NCBI RefSeq assembly: GCF_000170755.1
Contig: NZ_ABCK01000004.1
Coordinates: 124,001-188,000 of the forward strand
Length of the DNA stretch: 64,000 bases
DNA from: Lentisphaera araneosa HTCC2155
GTDB lineage: Bacteria > Verrucomicrobiota > Lentisphaeria > Lentisphaerales > Lentisphaeraceae
Reading direction: 5' to 3'
Translations under genes and position numbers: made by a program
The notes under the pieces: model-generated
Database searches by the model: none
Told to the model about the DNA's origin: nothing
What the model saw: only the letters and a program-made list of their open reading frames with translations
In this document: piece by piece, positions 1 through 8,221 of the stretch
Position numbering within the stretch: position 1 is the first letter of the stretch
Layout: each line of letters begins with the position of its first letter

Positions 1-50
1 ACAATAGATTATTGTCTACTTGACAAATATGGCTAAATGGATGGTTAATC

Positions 51-2078
51 GTGTATGAAAATAAAAAGCTTTCAGTCCCCGATGGAGCTCAGGTTTTAAG
101 TGCTTCAGATGCATTAATGGGTAAAAACATGACGATTAATGATGGCGTACTTGAAGGTGTAGATCGCGGTAATGTTTCTGAAGCGACCTTCAAAGTATCC
201 ATCTCCTCTGATGGAGTGTATCAAATTGACGTTCTAAGACCAACTTTAGGGACAAAACATAAAAATGGAATTCTAGGTTTAAGGGCTGACGGCCAGGAAC
301 ATCGTTTGAAAACTCGAAATAAAGCGAAGGCTGAAAAAACTCCTGGACTCATTTTGAGTCCCATGGTTGTCAGTGAATTCAAATCTGGGGAACATGAGAT
401 TGAATTTTCCTCACCCAATTTTCTAGGTTTAGCTAAAGTTATTATTAGTCCTCTTGGGGGAAATAATCCATTAGAGGCCAAATTCTTAAAGGCCAAAAAA
501 AGAGCAGAAGCTTCTCAGGCGATGTACAAAAATGAGAAGCCCTCAATCCAAGCTTTTGTGGGTGCTCGTGGTGACGATGGCATGGACCATAAAGTTTTTG
601 ACTCATCTAAAGTTGTTAAAGGCGAAATTGGTGTCCCAGATATTTATGAGTTCCAGGGACGTTTAGAAGATCTCCCCGTACCAGTTAAGGACCTGAGCTC
701 AGAAAATAAGCTGGCCAACATCATGATTGTCGGGCTTTATAATGATAATTTGGTTAAATCAAAAGAAGTTTTTGGTGCCCCGCTAAAAGTTCACTCAGTC
801 GAATTTGAAGCCCCTTATTATCCTCAGTGGCCGATGGCGAGCTATACAGAGATTTTTCCCGCGGGCGAGAAGGGTTCAGAGGCTTATACCAAAGAAGTTA
901 TTCAGAACTTCATGAATCGCGCTTTCCGCAAAACTGTTGAGCAGGAGAAAGTGGATAGGTACTTCAATTATTGGAAACAGATTAAGGACGATTATAAGCG
1001 TTACGAAGATGGCGTCAAAGAAGTGTTTGTGGCAGTGCTTTGCTCACCTGAATTTCTTTACCTTACTGAAGCCAAATCAAAGCAGCAGGTCAATGATCAG
1101 GCTCTTGCGAATCGGATGTCCTATTTTCTTTGGAATACGACTCCCGATGACCAGCTCATGCAACTCCTAAAATCAGGGAAATTGAATGAGCAACTTGACT
1201 CAGAATTGGAGAGAATGATCCATGATCCGCGCATGAAGGATTTTATTGCGCAGTTCGCAAAAGAATGGCTACGCTTAGATCGTTTAGAATCCATGAGTGT
1301 CAATGTTGATAAGTACCCAGACTTCACTCGATTTGTGAAAAAAGACATGAGATTGGAAACGCTGAGTTTCCTAGAATACTGCCTGGAAAATAACCTGCCA
1401 GTTACTGATTTTATTGATTCTGATTTCGCGATGCTCAATCAAAATCTCGCAGAATTCTATGGTATTGAAGGCGTTCGAGGCAATGAGTTTAGAGCCGTGA
1501 AAGTCAGTACAGAAAGTCATCGCGGCGGACTCCTGACTCAAGGAAGTATTCTAACTGGGCATTCAGATGGTAGTCAAGCGCACCCGATTAAGCGTGCTGT
1601 TTGGCTCATGGAGAAACTGCTCAATGATGAACCACCGCCCCCACCACCGAACGTGCCGGAACTCGATGCGGATAATCCGAGCTTTAAAGGACTGACAATT
1701 AAACAGCAGCTCGAGTTACATCGTGAGAAATCTTCTTGCGTAAGCTGCCACGAAAAAATTGATCCCTGGGGAGTCGTTTTTGAAAAGTACGATGCAGTGG
1801 GGCGTTTTAACTCCTCAGCCGATTCCAAAACTGAACTTCTCGATGGAACTGAATTGGATGGCTTAGATGAACTCAAAGTTTACGTCATGGAGAATAAAAA
1901 ACGCGACGTTCTCGAGTCAGTTACGCGGCACTTACTAGCCTATAGTCTTGGGCGAGATTTATCTTACATGGATAATGAAGATATCGATCAAATTGTCGAC
2001 GAAGTTGAAGCCAAGGGATTTGGTTTTCAGGACCTCGTAAAAACAATTATCAAACATCAAATTTTTAAAGCGAACTAG
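51..2078 (+). CDS. DUF1592/DUF1588/DUF1585 planctomycete-type protein, N-terminally short
   Basis: A 675-residue protein of the family that carries DUF1595, DUF1592, DUF1588 and DUF1585 in order. Visible landmarks are FMNRAFRKTV (DUF1595), the SPEFLYL and LSYFLWNTTP-like segment (DUF1592), the HRGGLLTQGSILTGHSDG region with a run of prolines (DUF1588), a CVSCH heme-type motif near residue 563, and the RHLLAYSLGRDL end (DUF1585). The first 80 residues resemble the carbohydrate-binding-like insert that family members carry in the middle. The usual N-terminal signal peptide, cytochrome c and DUF1587 domains are absent: an in-frame stop lies at 21-23 and the other two frames upstream are also closed. 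GTG at 51 is the first possible start and has only a weak ribosome site, so the gene is probably a 3' remnant or has a break just upstream. It lies 9 bp before a DUF1552 gene, its usual partner. The family's biochemical role is not known; export and electron transfer are inferred. Confidence 0.75.
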   Translation: MYENKKLSVPDGAQVLSASDALMGKNMTINDGVLEGVDRGNVSEATFKVSISSDGVYQIDVLRPTLGTKHKNGILGLRADGQEHRLKTRNKAKAEKTPGLILSPMVVSEFKSGEHEIEFSSPNFLGLAKVIISPLGGNNPLEAKFLKAKKRAEASQAMYKNEKPSIQAFVGARGDDGMDHKVFDSSKVVKGEIGVPDIYEFQGRLEDLPVPVKDLSSENKLANIMIVGLYNDNLVKSKEVFGAPLKVHSVEFEAPYYPQWPMASYTEIFPAGEKGSEAYTKEVIQNFMNRAFRKTVEQEKVDRYFNYWKQIKDDYKRYEDGVKEVFVAVLCSPEFLYLTEAKSKQQVNDQALANRMSYFLWNTTPDDQLMQLLKSGKLNEQLDSELERMIHDPRMKDFIAQFAKEWLRLDRLESMSVNVDKYPDFTRFVKKDMRLETLSFLEYCLENNLPVTDFIDSDFAMLNQNLAEFYGIEGVRGNEFRAVKVSTESHRGGLLTQGSILTGHSDGSQAHPIKRAVWLMEKLLNDEPPPPPPNVPELDADNPSFKGLTIKQQLELHREKSSCVSCHEKIDPWGVVFEKYDAVGRFNSSADSKTELLDGTELDGLDELKVYVMENKKRDVLESVTRHLLAYSLGRDLSYMDNEDIDQIVDEVEAKGFGFQDLVKTIIKHQIFKAN

Positions 2079-2087
2079 GAGCGAATC

Positions 2088-3416
2088 ATGAGTCAAAAAC
2101 CCTGGCATTTAAATCGTAGAACTTTTCTTAAAGGCACGGGTGTTGCCTGTGCACTACCTTACCTAGAAGCCATGTCAGCTTCTCAAGCTAATACAGAAGC
2201 GCCAAAACGTCTTTGTTACATCTACTTTCCTAATGGAGTCAGTAACCCATCTGAAACTAATGAGGAAAATACTAAGTGGCGTTGGTTTCCTCAGGGTGAA
2301 GGCAAAGAGTACAAAAATAATTTTGCTCTGAGTCCTTTAAATCATCTGCGAGAAGACATGACGATTTTGGGTGGGCTTTCCCATCAACGTTCTCGTGAAC
2401 TCATGGGGCATATTGCGGGTGATACTTGGCTCACAGCAGGTGATTTGAGAACGACCTACAATAATAATATCTCAGTGGATCAAGTGGCTGCAGGCCATTT
2501 AGGGAAAAACACACGTTACAAAAGTTTTAATTTTAGTGCCGATGGTGGTGTGGGCTACAAGAGCCGGGCATCCACTTTGTCCTATAATGCTCAAGGTCTG
2601 CCTTTACCCTCTGAACATAAGCATCGGCAAATTTTTGAGCGATATTTCTCGCCTAATGGCATGGGAAGTACAAGTGAACGCCAAAAGAAGATTCATCAGG
2701 GCAAGCGCATGGTGGATTTGATTATGGGGAGCAGTAAAGATCTGAAGAGAAATCTGGGCAAAAATGATCAGGTGAAAATAGACGAATACCTCCATTCACT
2801 GGATTCAGTGGAAGGTCAATTGGAACGCAATGAAGCTTGGCTTGGAACGCCATTAAAAAAAGTCGATACCTCTCATTTGAACTTTGATTTAGATCCATCA
2901 AAAAATGCCGAAACTTATGTACGTAGCATGTATGATCTCATGGTTTTAGGCTATCAAATGGACTTGACTCGAGTGATGGCTTTTATGGTGGCAAGAGAAG
3001 ATGGCATGGGTTTTGGTGAAAATTATCCAAAATTGGTTCTGGGGGCAGAGAAGGGTCACCATAGTATCAGTCATGCGGGTGACCCAGAACTATGGAGTCG
3101 CTATGATCATTGGCTAACACAGCAATTCTCATATTTCTTGGATCAAATGAAATCAGTCAAAGATGAGCACGGTTCAATTTTAGACAATACTCAAGTTCTC
3201 TATGGTAGTGCCTGTTCAACAACTCATAATGCGATTAATTTACCACTGATTCTTGCTGGGGGTAAAAACATGGGACTCAATCACGGTACTTTTACAAAGT
3301 ATACGGATAAAACTCCCATGAGCAACCTCTTTGTCAGTATGCTCAATGCAACGGGACTTCAACGCAGTCGTTTCTCCGATTCAACGGGTAAGCTTCCGGG
3401 AGAGGTTTTTACTTAG
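2088..3416 (+). CDS. DUF1552 domain protein with Tat-like signal
   Basis: A 442-residue protein. The N-terminus has a twin-arginine-like sequence (NRRTFLKGTG) followed by a hydrophobic stretch and an ALPYLEAM cleavage region, typical of DUF1552 proteins of Planctomycetes and Lentisphaerae. Family landmarks include the YFPNGV segment near the start, LGGLSHQRSRE and GHIAGDTWLTA, and the SHAGDPE/DHWLTQQFSYFLDQM stretch in the C-terminal half. A GGAG-like ribosome site (aggagcgaatc) sits before the ATG. It follows the DUF1592 gene by 9 bp and is almost certainly co-transcribed with it. DUF1552 proteins resemble DUF1501/sulfatase-like alkaline phosphatase folds, but no reaction is established. It probably works outside the cytoplasm with its DUF1592 partner. 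Confidence 0.85.
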   Translation: MSQKPWHLNRRTFLKGTGVACALPYLEAMSASQANTEAPKRLCYIYFPNGVSNPSETNEENTKWRWFPQGEGKEYKNNFALSPLNHLREDMTILGGLSHQRSRELMGHIAGDTWLTAGDLRTTYNNNISVDQVAAGHLGKNTRYKSFNFSADGGVGYKSRASTLSYNAQGLPLPSEHKHRQIFERYFSPNGMGSTSERQKKIHQGKRMVDLIMGSSKDLKRNLGKNDQVKIDEYLHSLDSVEGQLERNEAWLGTPLKKVDTSHLNFDLDPSKNAETYVRSMYDLMVLGYQMDLTRVMAFMVAREDGMGFGENYPKLVLGAEKGHHSISHAGDPELWSRYDHWLTQQFSYFLDQMKSVKDEHGSILDNTQVLYGSACSTTHNAINLPLILAGGKNMGLNHGTFTKYTDKTPMSNLFVSMLNATGLQRSRFSDSTGKLPGEVFT

Positions 3417-3426
3417 TGCTGGGGAC

Positions 3427-3592
3427 GCCAAGCACCAGCTTGGCAACTGTGGGAAACCTGGGAACGCTAAGCTCCAGCTTGGCAATCGCGGATAAAAAAG
3501 AATTTTGTTATTCATTTAATGCCAAGCACCAGTTTGGCAAATGCTCTGAATAAAGAATGTAGTTTTCAAATAAAGCCAAGCTGGTGCTTGGC
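3427..3592. repeat. Cluster of four REP-like palindromes
   Basis: Four copies of an 18-base palindrome lie in the gap between the DUF1552 gene and the beta-propeller gene: GCCAAGCACCAGCTTGGC at 3427-3444, GCTAAGCTCCAGCTTGGC at 3466-3483, GCCAAGCACCAGTTTGGC at 3521-3538, and GCCAAGCTGGTGCTTGGC at 3575-3592. The last copy is in the opposite orientation. The first two are preceded by CTGGGRA and followed by CAACTGTGG or CAATCGCGG, so the repeat unit is longer than the palindrome. Other copies in the window are at 6763, 7881, 27898 and 62729. They could act as transcript-end hairpins; no protein is encoded. Confidence 0.9.
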
Positions 3593-3607
3593 GTACCATG
3601 AGGTCTT

Positions 3608-5158
3608 ATGAGATTTTTTATACTTTGCATATTTTTCTCGACGTTTATATTTGCTGAAAACTGGCCCATGTCAGGTGGACCAGGTGGCAATTGGTCGGTA
3701 GATACGGAGGATTCAATTCCTTTGCAGTGGTCGGTGCGCAAGTCGCAAAATATTAAATGGCGCGTCGAGCTCCCCGAAGGAGGACAGGGCGGTATAGCTA
3801 TTTGGGGAGACAATATTTTTCTTTGTATCAATCCGCCAATTCCAGATGCGGAGGCCGCAAAAATGGATCCCAAAAAGAAAAAGGGAGGCATGAGTGCAGA
3901 TGTCGTTTTTCTATGTCTCGATCGTAAGGATGGCAAAACTCTATGGCAAAGAGAAATAAAAGGGCTTATGCCAGTTGGCTACAATTATAGTTTTAGTGAC
4001 TCCACAAGTATTTGTCCCGTAACTGACGGAAAATATGTTTGGACCATTAACGCCAGTGGGGGCATGGCTTGCTTTGATTTTGAGGGTAAGGAACTTTGGT
4101 CACGGACTTGGATGCCAACGGGTGGACGTCCCTTTAATAAACAATTTGATTCGATTCTCTATGGGGACCTGTTGCTCAATGTGGAGCCACCAGATGAAGA
4201 GGATAAAACAAGGAATGCTTTATGGAACTACCTACGGGCTATTGATAAGAAATCGGGTAAGACTCTTTGGATCAGCAAAGAAGCTGTTGGCCATTATAAT
4301 ACGCCGATTTTAAACTCCCTAAGTAATGGTAGTCCCGCAGTATTGATAGGACGAGGCGGCGCTCATGGTGTGCCAGAGAAAGCTGTTGGCATGAGTTTGA
4401 TAAGTCTTACTAAGAAAGGTTTAGGCAAAGCAATATGGAATTGGGAACCTGCAGGAGATCATAAAGAAAATCGCTGGGGAGGTTTAGCTAATATGCATTG
4501 GGATGTATCCAAAGCTTATTGGTTTGTGGGTAAAGATAAACTTTTCTACACAAGTGTCGATATTAATTCGGGAAAGGAACTGAGTCGCTCATCATTAATG
4601 CAGGGAGATCGCTACGATTATGATGAGAAAAAGCAACAATATATAAAAACCCTAGGCTTTAGCTTTGATAAGCAGGAGCGTCAGCCCTACACAAGTATTG
4701 TCTCAGGCGAGTACCTCTTTTACATGATGCGTTACGAGCCCTTTTTAGTTCGTCATCATATTCCAACAGGTAAAAATGAATTTATTGAGCTGCCAACTGA
4801 AGTCCACTGTAAAAAAGGCAAAGCAGAGCAATGGCTATGGCGGACGAATGAAAAGAATGATGGACTGAACTCACAGGGCTACGCCGTGTCTTGCGATAAT
4901 CGCGGCCGTGGTGATAACTTTCAAAAATGTTTCCCGGGTTCACCAACAAAGATAAATCAATACCTATTTTTCACTCTCCCTCTAGGACTGACTTACGTAG
5001 TGGATAGTTCTGCAAGTGATATCACTCAATCCCTCGTTTCTGTAAACGATCTTGGTCCTAGGGAACAAGTGTTCACGCTTAATTCATTGACTTATGCCAA
5101 GGGAGAAATCTTCTTGAGGGATTTAAAAGGAATCAGCTGTATTTCAAACGGAAAATGA
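3608..5158 (+). CDS. Secreted PQQ-type beta-propeller protein
   Basis: A 516-residue exported protein with a clear signal peptide (MRFFILCIFFSTFIFA, cleavage before ENWPM). The body has the repeated pattern of PQQ-like (BamB/quinoprotein) beta-propellers: WPMSGGPGGNWSV at the start, then blades ending in GKTLWQREI, GKELWSRTW and GKTLWISKE, and DGKYVWTINASGGMACFDF. Planctomycetes and Lentisphaerae carry many such proteins in polysaccharide or surface loci. No PQQ-dehydrogenase catalytic residues are obvious, so it is more likely a binding or scaffold protein than an enzyme. It lies directly after the palindrome cluster and before a sulfatase. Start: ATG after an atgaggtctt leader, with the signal peptide beginning at once. 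Confidence 0.8.
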   Translation: MRFFILCIFFSTFIFAENWPMSGGPGGNWSVDTEDSIPLQWSVRKSQNIKWRVELPEGGQGGIAIWGDNIFLCINPPIPDAEAAKMDPKKKKGGMSADVVFLCLDRKDGKTLWQREIKGLMPVGYNYSFSDSTSICPVTDGKYVWTINASGGMACFDFEGKELWSRTWMPTGGRPFNKQFDSILYGDLLLNVEPPDEEDKTRNALWNYLRAIDKKSGKTLWISKEAVGHYNTPILNSLSNGSPAVLIGRGGAHGVPEKAVGMSLISLTKKGLGKAIWNWEPAGDHKENRWGGLANMHWDVSKAYWFVGKDKLFYTSVDINSGKELSRSSLMQGDRYDYDEKKQQYIKTLGFSFDKQERQPYTSIVSGEYLFYMMRYEPFLVRHHIPTGKNEFIELPTEVHCKKGKAEQWLWRTNEKNDGLNSQGYAVSCDNRGRGDNFQKCFPGSPTKINQYLFFTLPLGLTYVVDSSASDITQSLVSVNDLGPREQVFTLNSLTYAKGEIFLRDLKGISCISNGK

Positions 5159-5253
5159 CGAGATAAGCCTAAATCCCTGAGCTAAGCACAAAGGAATAAT
5201 GTTTTTGATTTGTTTCAGTCATTAACTTTAGTTAATTGATAAGGAATAAAACA

Positions 5254-6747
5254 ATGACTTTTAAAAAGCTTTTTCTTTTGGGAGGCTTGTGCCTCACTAC
5301 TTTAAATGCGGTAGAAAAACCCAATATCATTTTAATGATGGCCGACGACTTGGGTTACGGCGATGTGGGTTTTACTGGTAATGAAATTATCAAGACCCCG
5401 GAATTAGATAGCTTTGTAAAAGCAGGGGTGATAATGACTCATTCCTATGCAGGCGGGCCGGTATGTTCCCCAACGCGAGGAACTTGTCTTACGGGGCGCC
5501 ATTATCACCGCTACGGAATTTTTTCAGCCAATGTAGGGCACTTGCCGAGGGAGGAAGTTACCATTTCTGAAATACTTAAACAACAAGGATACTTAACTGG
5601 GCATTTCGGTAAGTGGCACCTTGGGACCTTGAGTAAAACAGTTTCAGCAAAGGGACCTGGACGAAAACCAGAAGTGAACTTTTCTCCTCCCTGGGAACAT
5701 GCTTATGATGAAAGCTTTGTTATGGAGTCTGCAGTAGGGACCTGGGATCCGGGTTATGGTAAAAGAGCGAAAAATAATCCATTTTATAACAATGGAGAAA
5801 CGACAATGGAACACCTCAAGGGTGGGGCGGCTCGGGTGGTGATGGATAGGGTGATTCCCTTTATCAAACGAGCAAAAGAAGAGTTAAAACCCTTTTTGGC
5901 AGTCGTATGGTTTAATGCGCCACATAAGGATATTATTGCCGGAGAGAAGTACTTGGAAATGTATAAAGGTCATGGTGACTCTGCTGCTTATTATGCTTGC
6001 ATCACTGAAATGGACGAACAGCTTGGACGACTGCAAAGAGAGCTTAAAAATTTAGATTTATATGAGAATACTTTGCAGTTCTTCACCAGTGATAATGGTC
6101 CAAAAGGAAAAACCCCTCAAGTGGGAGATCTAGTGGCGGGTTCAGCCGGGAGCTTTTCTGGAAGAAAACGCGATTTATACGATGGTGGGGTTCGAGTTCC
6201 CACTGCAGCCGTTTGGCCCGCAAAACTTCCCTCCGCTTCACTTTCAGATATCCCTGCATCTACTTTGGATTATTTGCCCACAATTGCGGGTATTGTGGGA
6301 GCCCCGCTTCCCGAATGGCCCATTGATGGCATTGATATTATGCCTCAGCTTTTAGGGCAAGTAAGTGAACGTGATAAGGGCATCCCCATGAGTCGCGGTA
6401 GCCTGATGGCCTTAGTTAAGGGGAAGTATAAGTACATGACGAATTCTTCTGACACAAATGTCAATGATGTGATGTACGATTTATCGAGTGATATTGCTGA
6501 AAAAGAAAATGTTCTGAAAAAAATGCCCGAATTGGGAGCGCAATTGCGTGCCGAGATTCTGGCCCTTGATAAGAGTTTTGCCGCCAGTCATGCGGGCAAG
6601 GATTATAAGAATCCAGATTTTGTTCCAGTGGGAAAGTACCCCGCCATAAAAGCAGGTAACAAGGGCGTGATTCAGCCGAAAAATAATGCTTCGGGATTAA
6701 AAGACTCAAAGTCTAAGAAAAATAAAAAAACTAAGGGTAAAAAGTAA
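5254..6747 (+). CDS. Secreted sulfatase (formylglycine type)
   Basis: A 497-residue arylsulfatase-family protein. Start chosen at ATG 5254 because AAGGA lies just upstream and a signal peptide (TFKKLFLLGGLCLTTLNA) begins there; a TTG at 5236 is in frame but less likely. The metal-binding DD of MMADDLGYGDVGF is at about residues 31-32. The formylglycine signature CSPTR has its cysteine at about residue 71, followed by GTCLTGRH. HFGKWHLG and the SDNGPKGK stretch supply further active-site residues. The tail is lysine-rich (SKKNKKTKGKK). It should hydrolyse sulfate esters outside the cytoplasm after maturation by a formylglycine-generating enzyme or anSME, neither of which is in the window. The substrate cannot be told from the sequence. 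Confidence 0.93.
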   Translation: MTFKKLFLLGGLCLTTLNAVEKPNIILMMADDLGYGDVGFTGNEIIKTPELDSFVKAGVIMTHSYAGGPVCSPTRGTCLTGRHYHRYGIFSANVGHLPREEVTISEILKQQGYLTGHFGKWHLGTLSKTVSAKGPGRKPEVNFSPPWEHAYDESFVMESAVGTWDPGYGKRAKNNPFYNNGETTMEHLKGGAARVVMDRVIPFIKRAKEELKPFLAVVWFNAPHKDIIAGEKYLEMYKGHGDSAAYYACITEMDEQLGRLQRELKNLDLYENTLQFFTSDNGPKGKTPQVGDLVAGSAGSFSGRKRDLYDGGVRVPTAAVWPAKLPSASLSDIPASTLDYLPTIAGIVGAPLPEWPIDGIDIMPQLLGQVSERDKGIPMSRGSLMALVKGKYKYMTNSSDTNVNDVMYDLSSDIAEKENVLKKMPELGAQLRAEILALDKSFAASHAGKDYKNPDFVPVGKYPAIKAGNKGVIQPKNNASGLKDSKSKKNKKTKGKK

Positions 6748-6762
6748 ATAAGTACTGGGACC

Positions 6763-6780
6763 GCCAAGCACTAGCTTGGC
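6763..6780. repeat. REP-like palindrome copy
   Basis: GCCAAGCACTAGCTTGGC lies 15 bases after the sulfatase stop. It is preceded by ACTGGGACC and followed by AATTGCGGAC and then ACTTCATCCACAG, an extended context shared almost exactly with the copy at 62729. Placed right after a gene, it could fold as a transcript-end hairpin. Confidence 0.9.
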
Positions 6781-6955
6781 AATTGCGGACAAAACTTCAT
6801 CCACAGGTTTCATTGATTAACGCAGGTTATTAAAAAACAATCTGTCTCACCATTGAGAACACCGCGTGATATTAACAAGTTTAACTCAACGCTAAGCCTA
6901 AATTTCTTTTCCATCCATCCGTGTGGCAACACCTCACGACCGAGGAATATGAAAT

Positions 6956-7762
6956 TCACTTTGAGTCAATTTTATTCACTCCTTTATCCTCTGATAGAAT
7001 CTTCATTTGTGAGATAGCAATGGAGTTTAACTTTTTTAAACGCAGTCCTTGCTTTAAGCCATCTTCGATAAAAACGGCGTTTAAATTCTCCATATTGGAG
7101 AGGCAGACTAATTGCTCAATTGTAGCATAATCACGAAGGTTACCTTTTTCTCCTCTATTTTCATCTCTCCACTCCTTTGCGGTACAGCCAAATAGTGCGA
7201 CATTCAAAATATCGGCTTCATTGGCGTAAATTAAAGACGCCTGTCGAGAGCTAACTGCATCGGGGATTAAATTTATTTTTACAGCATCAGTATGGATACG
7301 GTAGTTGATTTTGGCTAAATTACGACGAATATCCCAGCCTAAGAGTTTTTGTTCCTGGTCTTTTAGCCTTTGAAATTCTTTGATGAGGTAAACTTTAAAC
7401 TCTGCACTCACCCACATGCCAAACTCAAAAGCAATATCTTTGTGGGCATACGTTCCACCATAACGACCAGCTTTAGCAATTAGGCCTATAGCATTCGTTT
7501 GGGCTTGCCATTCTTTTACACTTATCTTATAACTGTTTAATCCGGCCAGACTTTTAATTGTGGCATATTCGCCATAATTAAAATTTGAGTTGTGAACTTT
7601 TTCCCATATTCCTAAGAACTCAACTGTATTTCGATTGCGTAACCAATCCGATATGAAAAAATCCCCATCCTTTGATTTTAGCATATCAGTTAATGAAATG
7701 TATTCTTCATCATCAAGTTTTAGGATTCTTATCTCATTTCCTTGAACATCGATTTTATTCAT
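6956..7762 (-). CDS. KilA-N domain protein
   Basis: A 268-residue protein with a KilA-N domain in the first ~130 residues: EEYISLTDMLKSKDG, SDWLRNRNTVEFLGIWE, and the RYGGTYAHKDIAFEFGMWVSAE core with KVYLIKEFQRLK after it. The remainder (from about residue 140) resembles the C-terminal part often joined to KilA-N in standalone bacterial proteins (DIRRNLAKINYRIHTDAVK, ALFGCTAKEWR). KilA-N is a DNA-binding domain found in phage and bacterial proteins. The gene is on the opposite strand to the surrounding sulfatase genes and lies between two palindrome copies (6763 and 7881), suggesting acquisition. No phage structural or replication genes are nearby. The target is unknown. The start is ATG after AAGGAGTCACA, a strong ribosome site. 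Confidence 0.85.
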   Translation of the reverse strand: MNKIDVQGNEIRILKLDDEEYISLTDMLKSKDGDFFISDWLRNRNTVEFLGIWEKVHNSNFNYGEYATIKSLAGLNSYKISVKEWQAQTNAIGLIAKAGRYGGTYAHKDIAFEFGMWVSAEFKVYLIKEFQRLKDQEQKLLGWDIRRNLAKINYRIHTDAVKINLIPDAVSSRQASLIYANEADILNVALFGCTAKEWRDENRGEKGNLRDYATIEQLVCLSNMENLNAVFIEDGLKQGLRLKKLNSIAISQMKILSEDKGVNKIDSK

Positions 7763-7880
7763 TGTGACTCCTTTTAAGTCAATTTAATATAAATATCTTT
7801 AAAAAGCTATTTTTTAATAGTTAAAATATGGTTTTTGGACAATGTATATTTACCTTGAATCTAATTATCCCCCTGGGTAC

Positions 7881-7898
7881 GCCAAGCACCAGCTTGGC
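7881..7898. repeat. REP-like palindrome copy
   Basis: GCCAAGCACCAGCTTGGC in the context CCTGGGTAC before and AATTGCGGATAAAC after. It has the same orientation as the copy at 6763; together they flank the KilA-N gene as direct repeats about 1.1 kb apart. Confidence 0.9.
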
Positions 7899-7912
7899 AA
7901 TTGCGGATAAAC

Positions 7913-7962
7913 AGACCGCTGCGCTGAAAGACCGCTGCGCTGAAAGACCATTCGCAAGCTTA
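7913..7962. repeat. Short tandem repeat joined to a dispersed 18-mer
   Basis: AGACCGCTGCGCTGAA occurs twice in tandem (7913-7928 and 7929-7944), followed by AGACCATTCGCAAGCTTA (7945-7962). A near copy of the last element, AGACCGTTCGTAAGCTTA, lies at 27946-27963, again a few tens of bases downstream of the same palindrome. The two palindrome copies therefore share a longer composite unit. It lies in the 459-base gap 7763-8221; the remainder of that gap is AT-rich sequence with no supported gene. Confidence 0.8.
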
Positions 7963-8221
7963 CTGAAAGATCGCTCATTTCATTCGCTGCAGATCGGCTC
8001 AAACATCCACTGATTGACTCAGGTAATTGAAAATTCAAAATTTATAATTAAAAATTGGAGCTCCAGCTCGGCATCTAAGCGTCAGCGCCCTCCCAAGGCA
8101 AGGTATTGCCACTTAATAAGCCTAAACGGAACTTAATTTCACCCCTAGATCAAAGATCAAAAGACCTGCCTTGTTATAGAATAAACGAGTAATTTATAAA
8201 TGTAAAAATAAGGAATGAATT

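Noticed and set aside
6956-7762. KilA-N gene as a sign of a prophage
   Set aside because: No integrase, capsid, terminase, lysis or replication genes lie around it. A lone KilA-N gene is common in bacteria.
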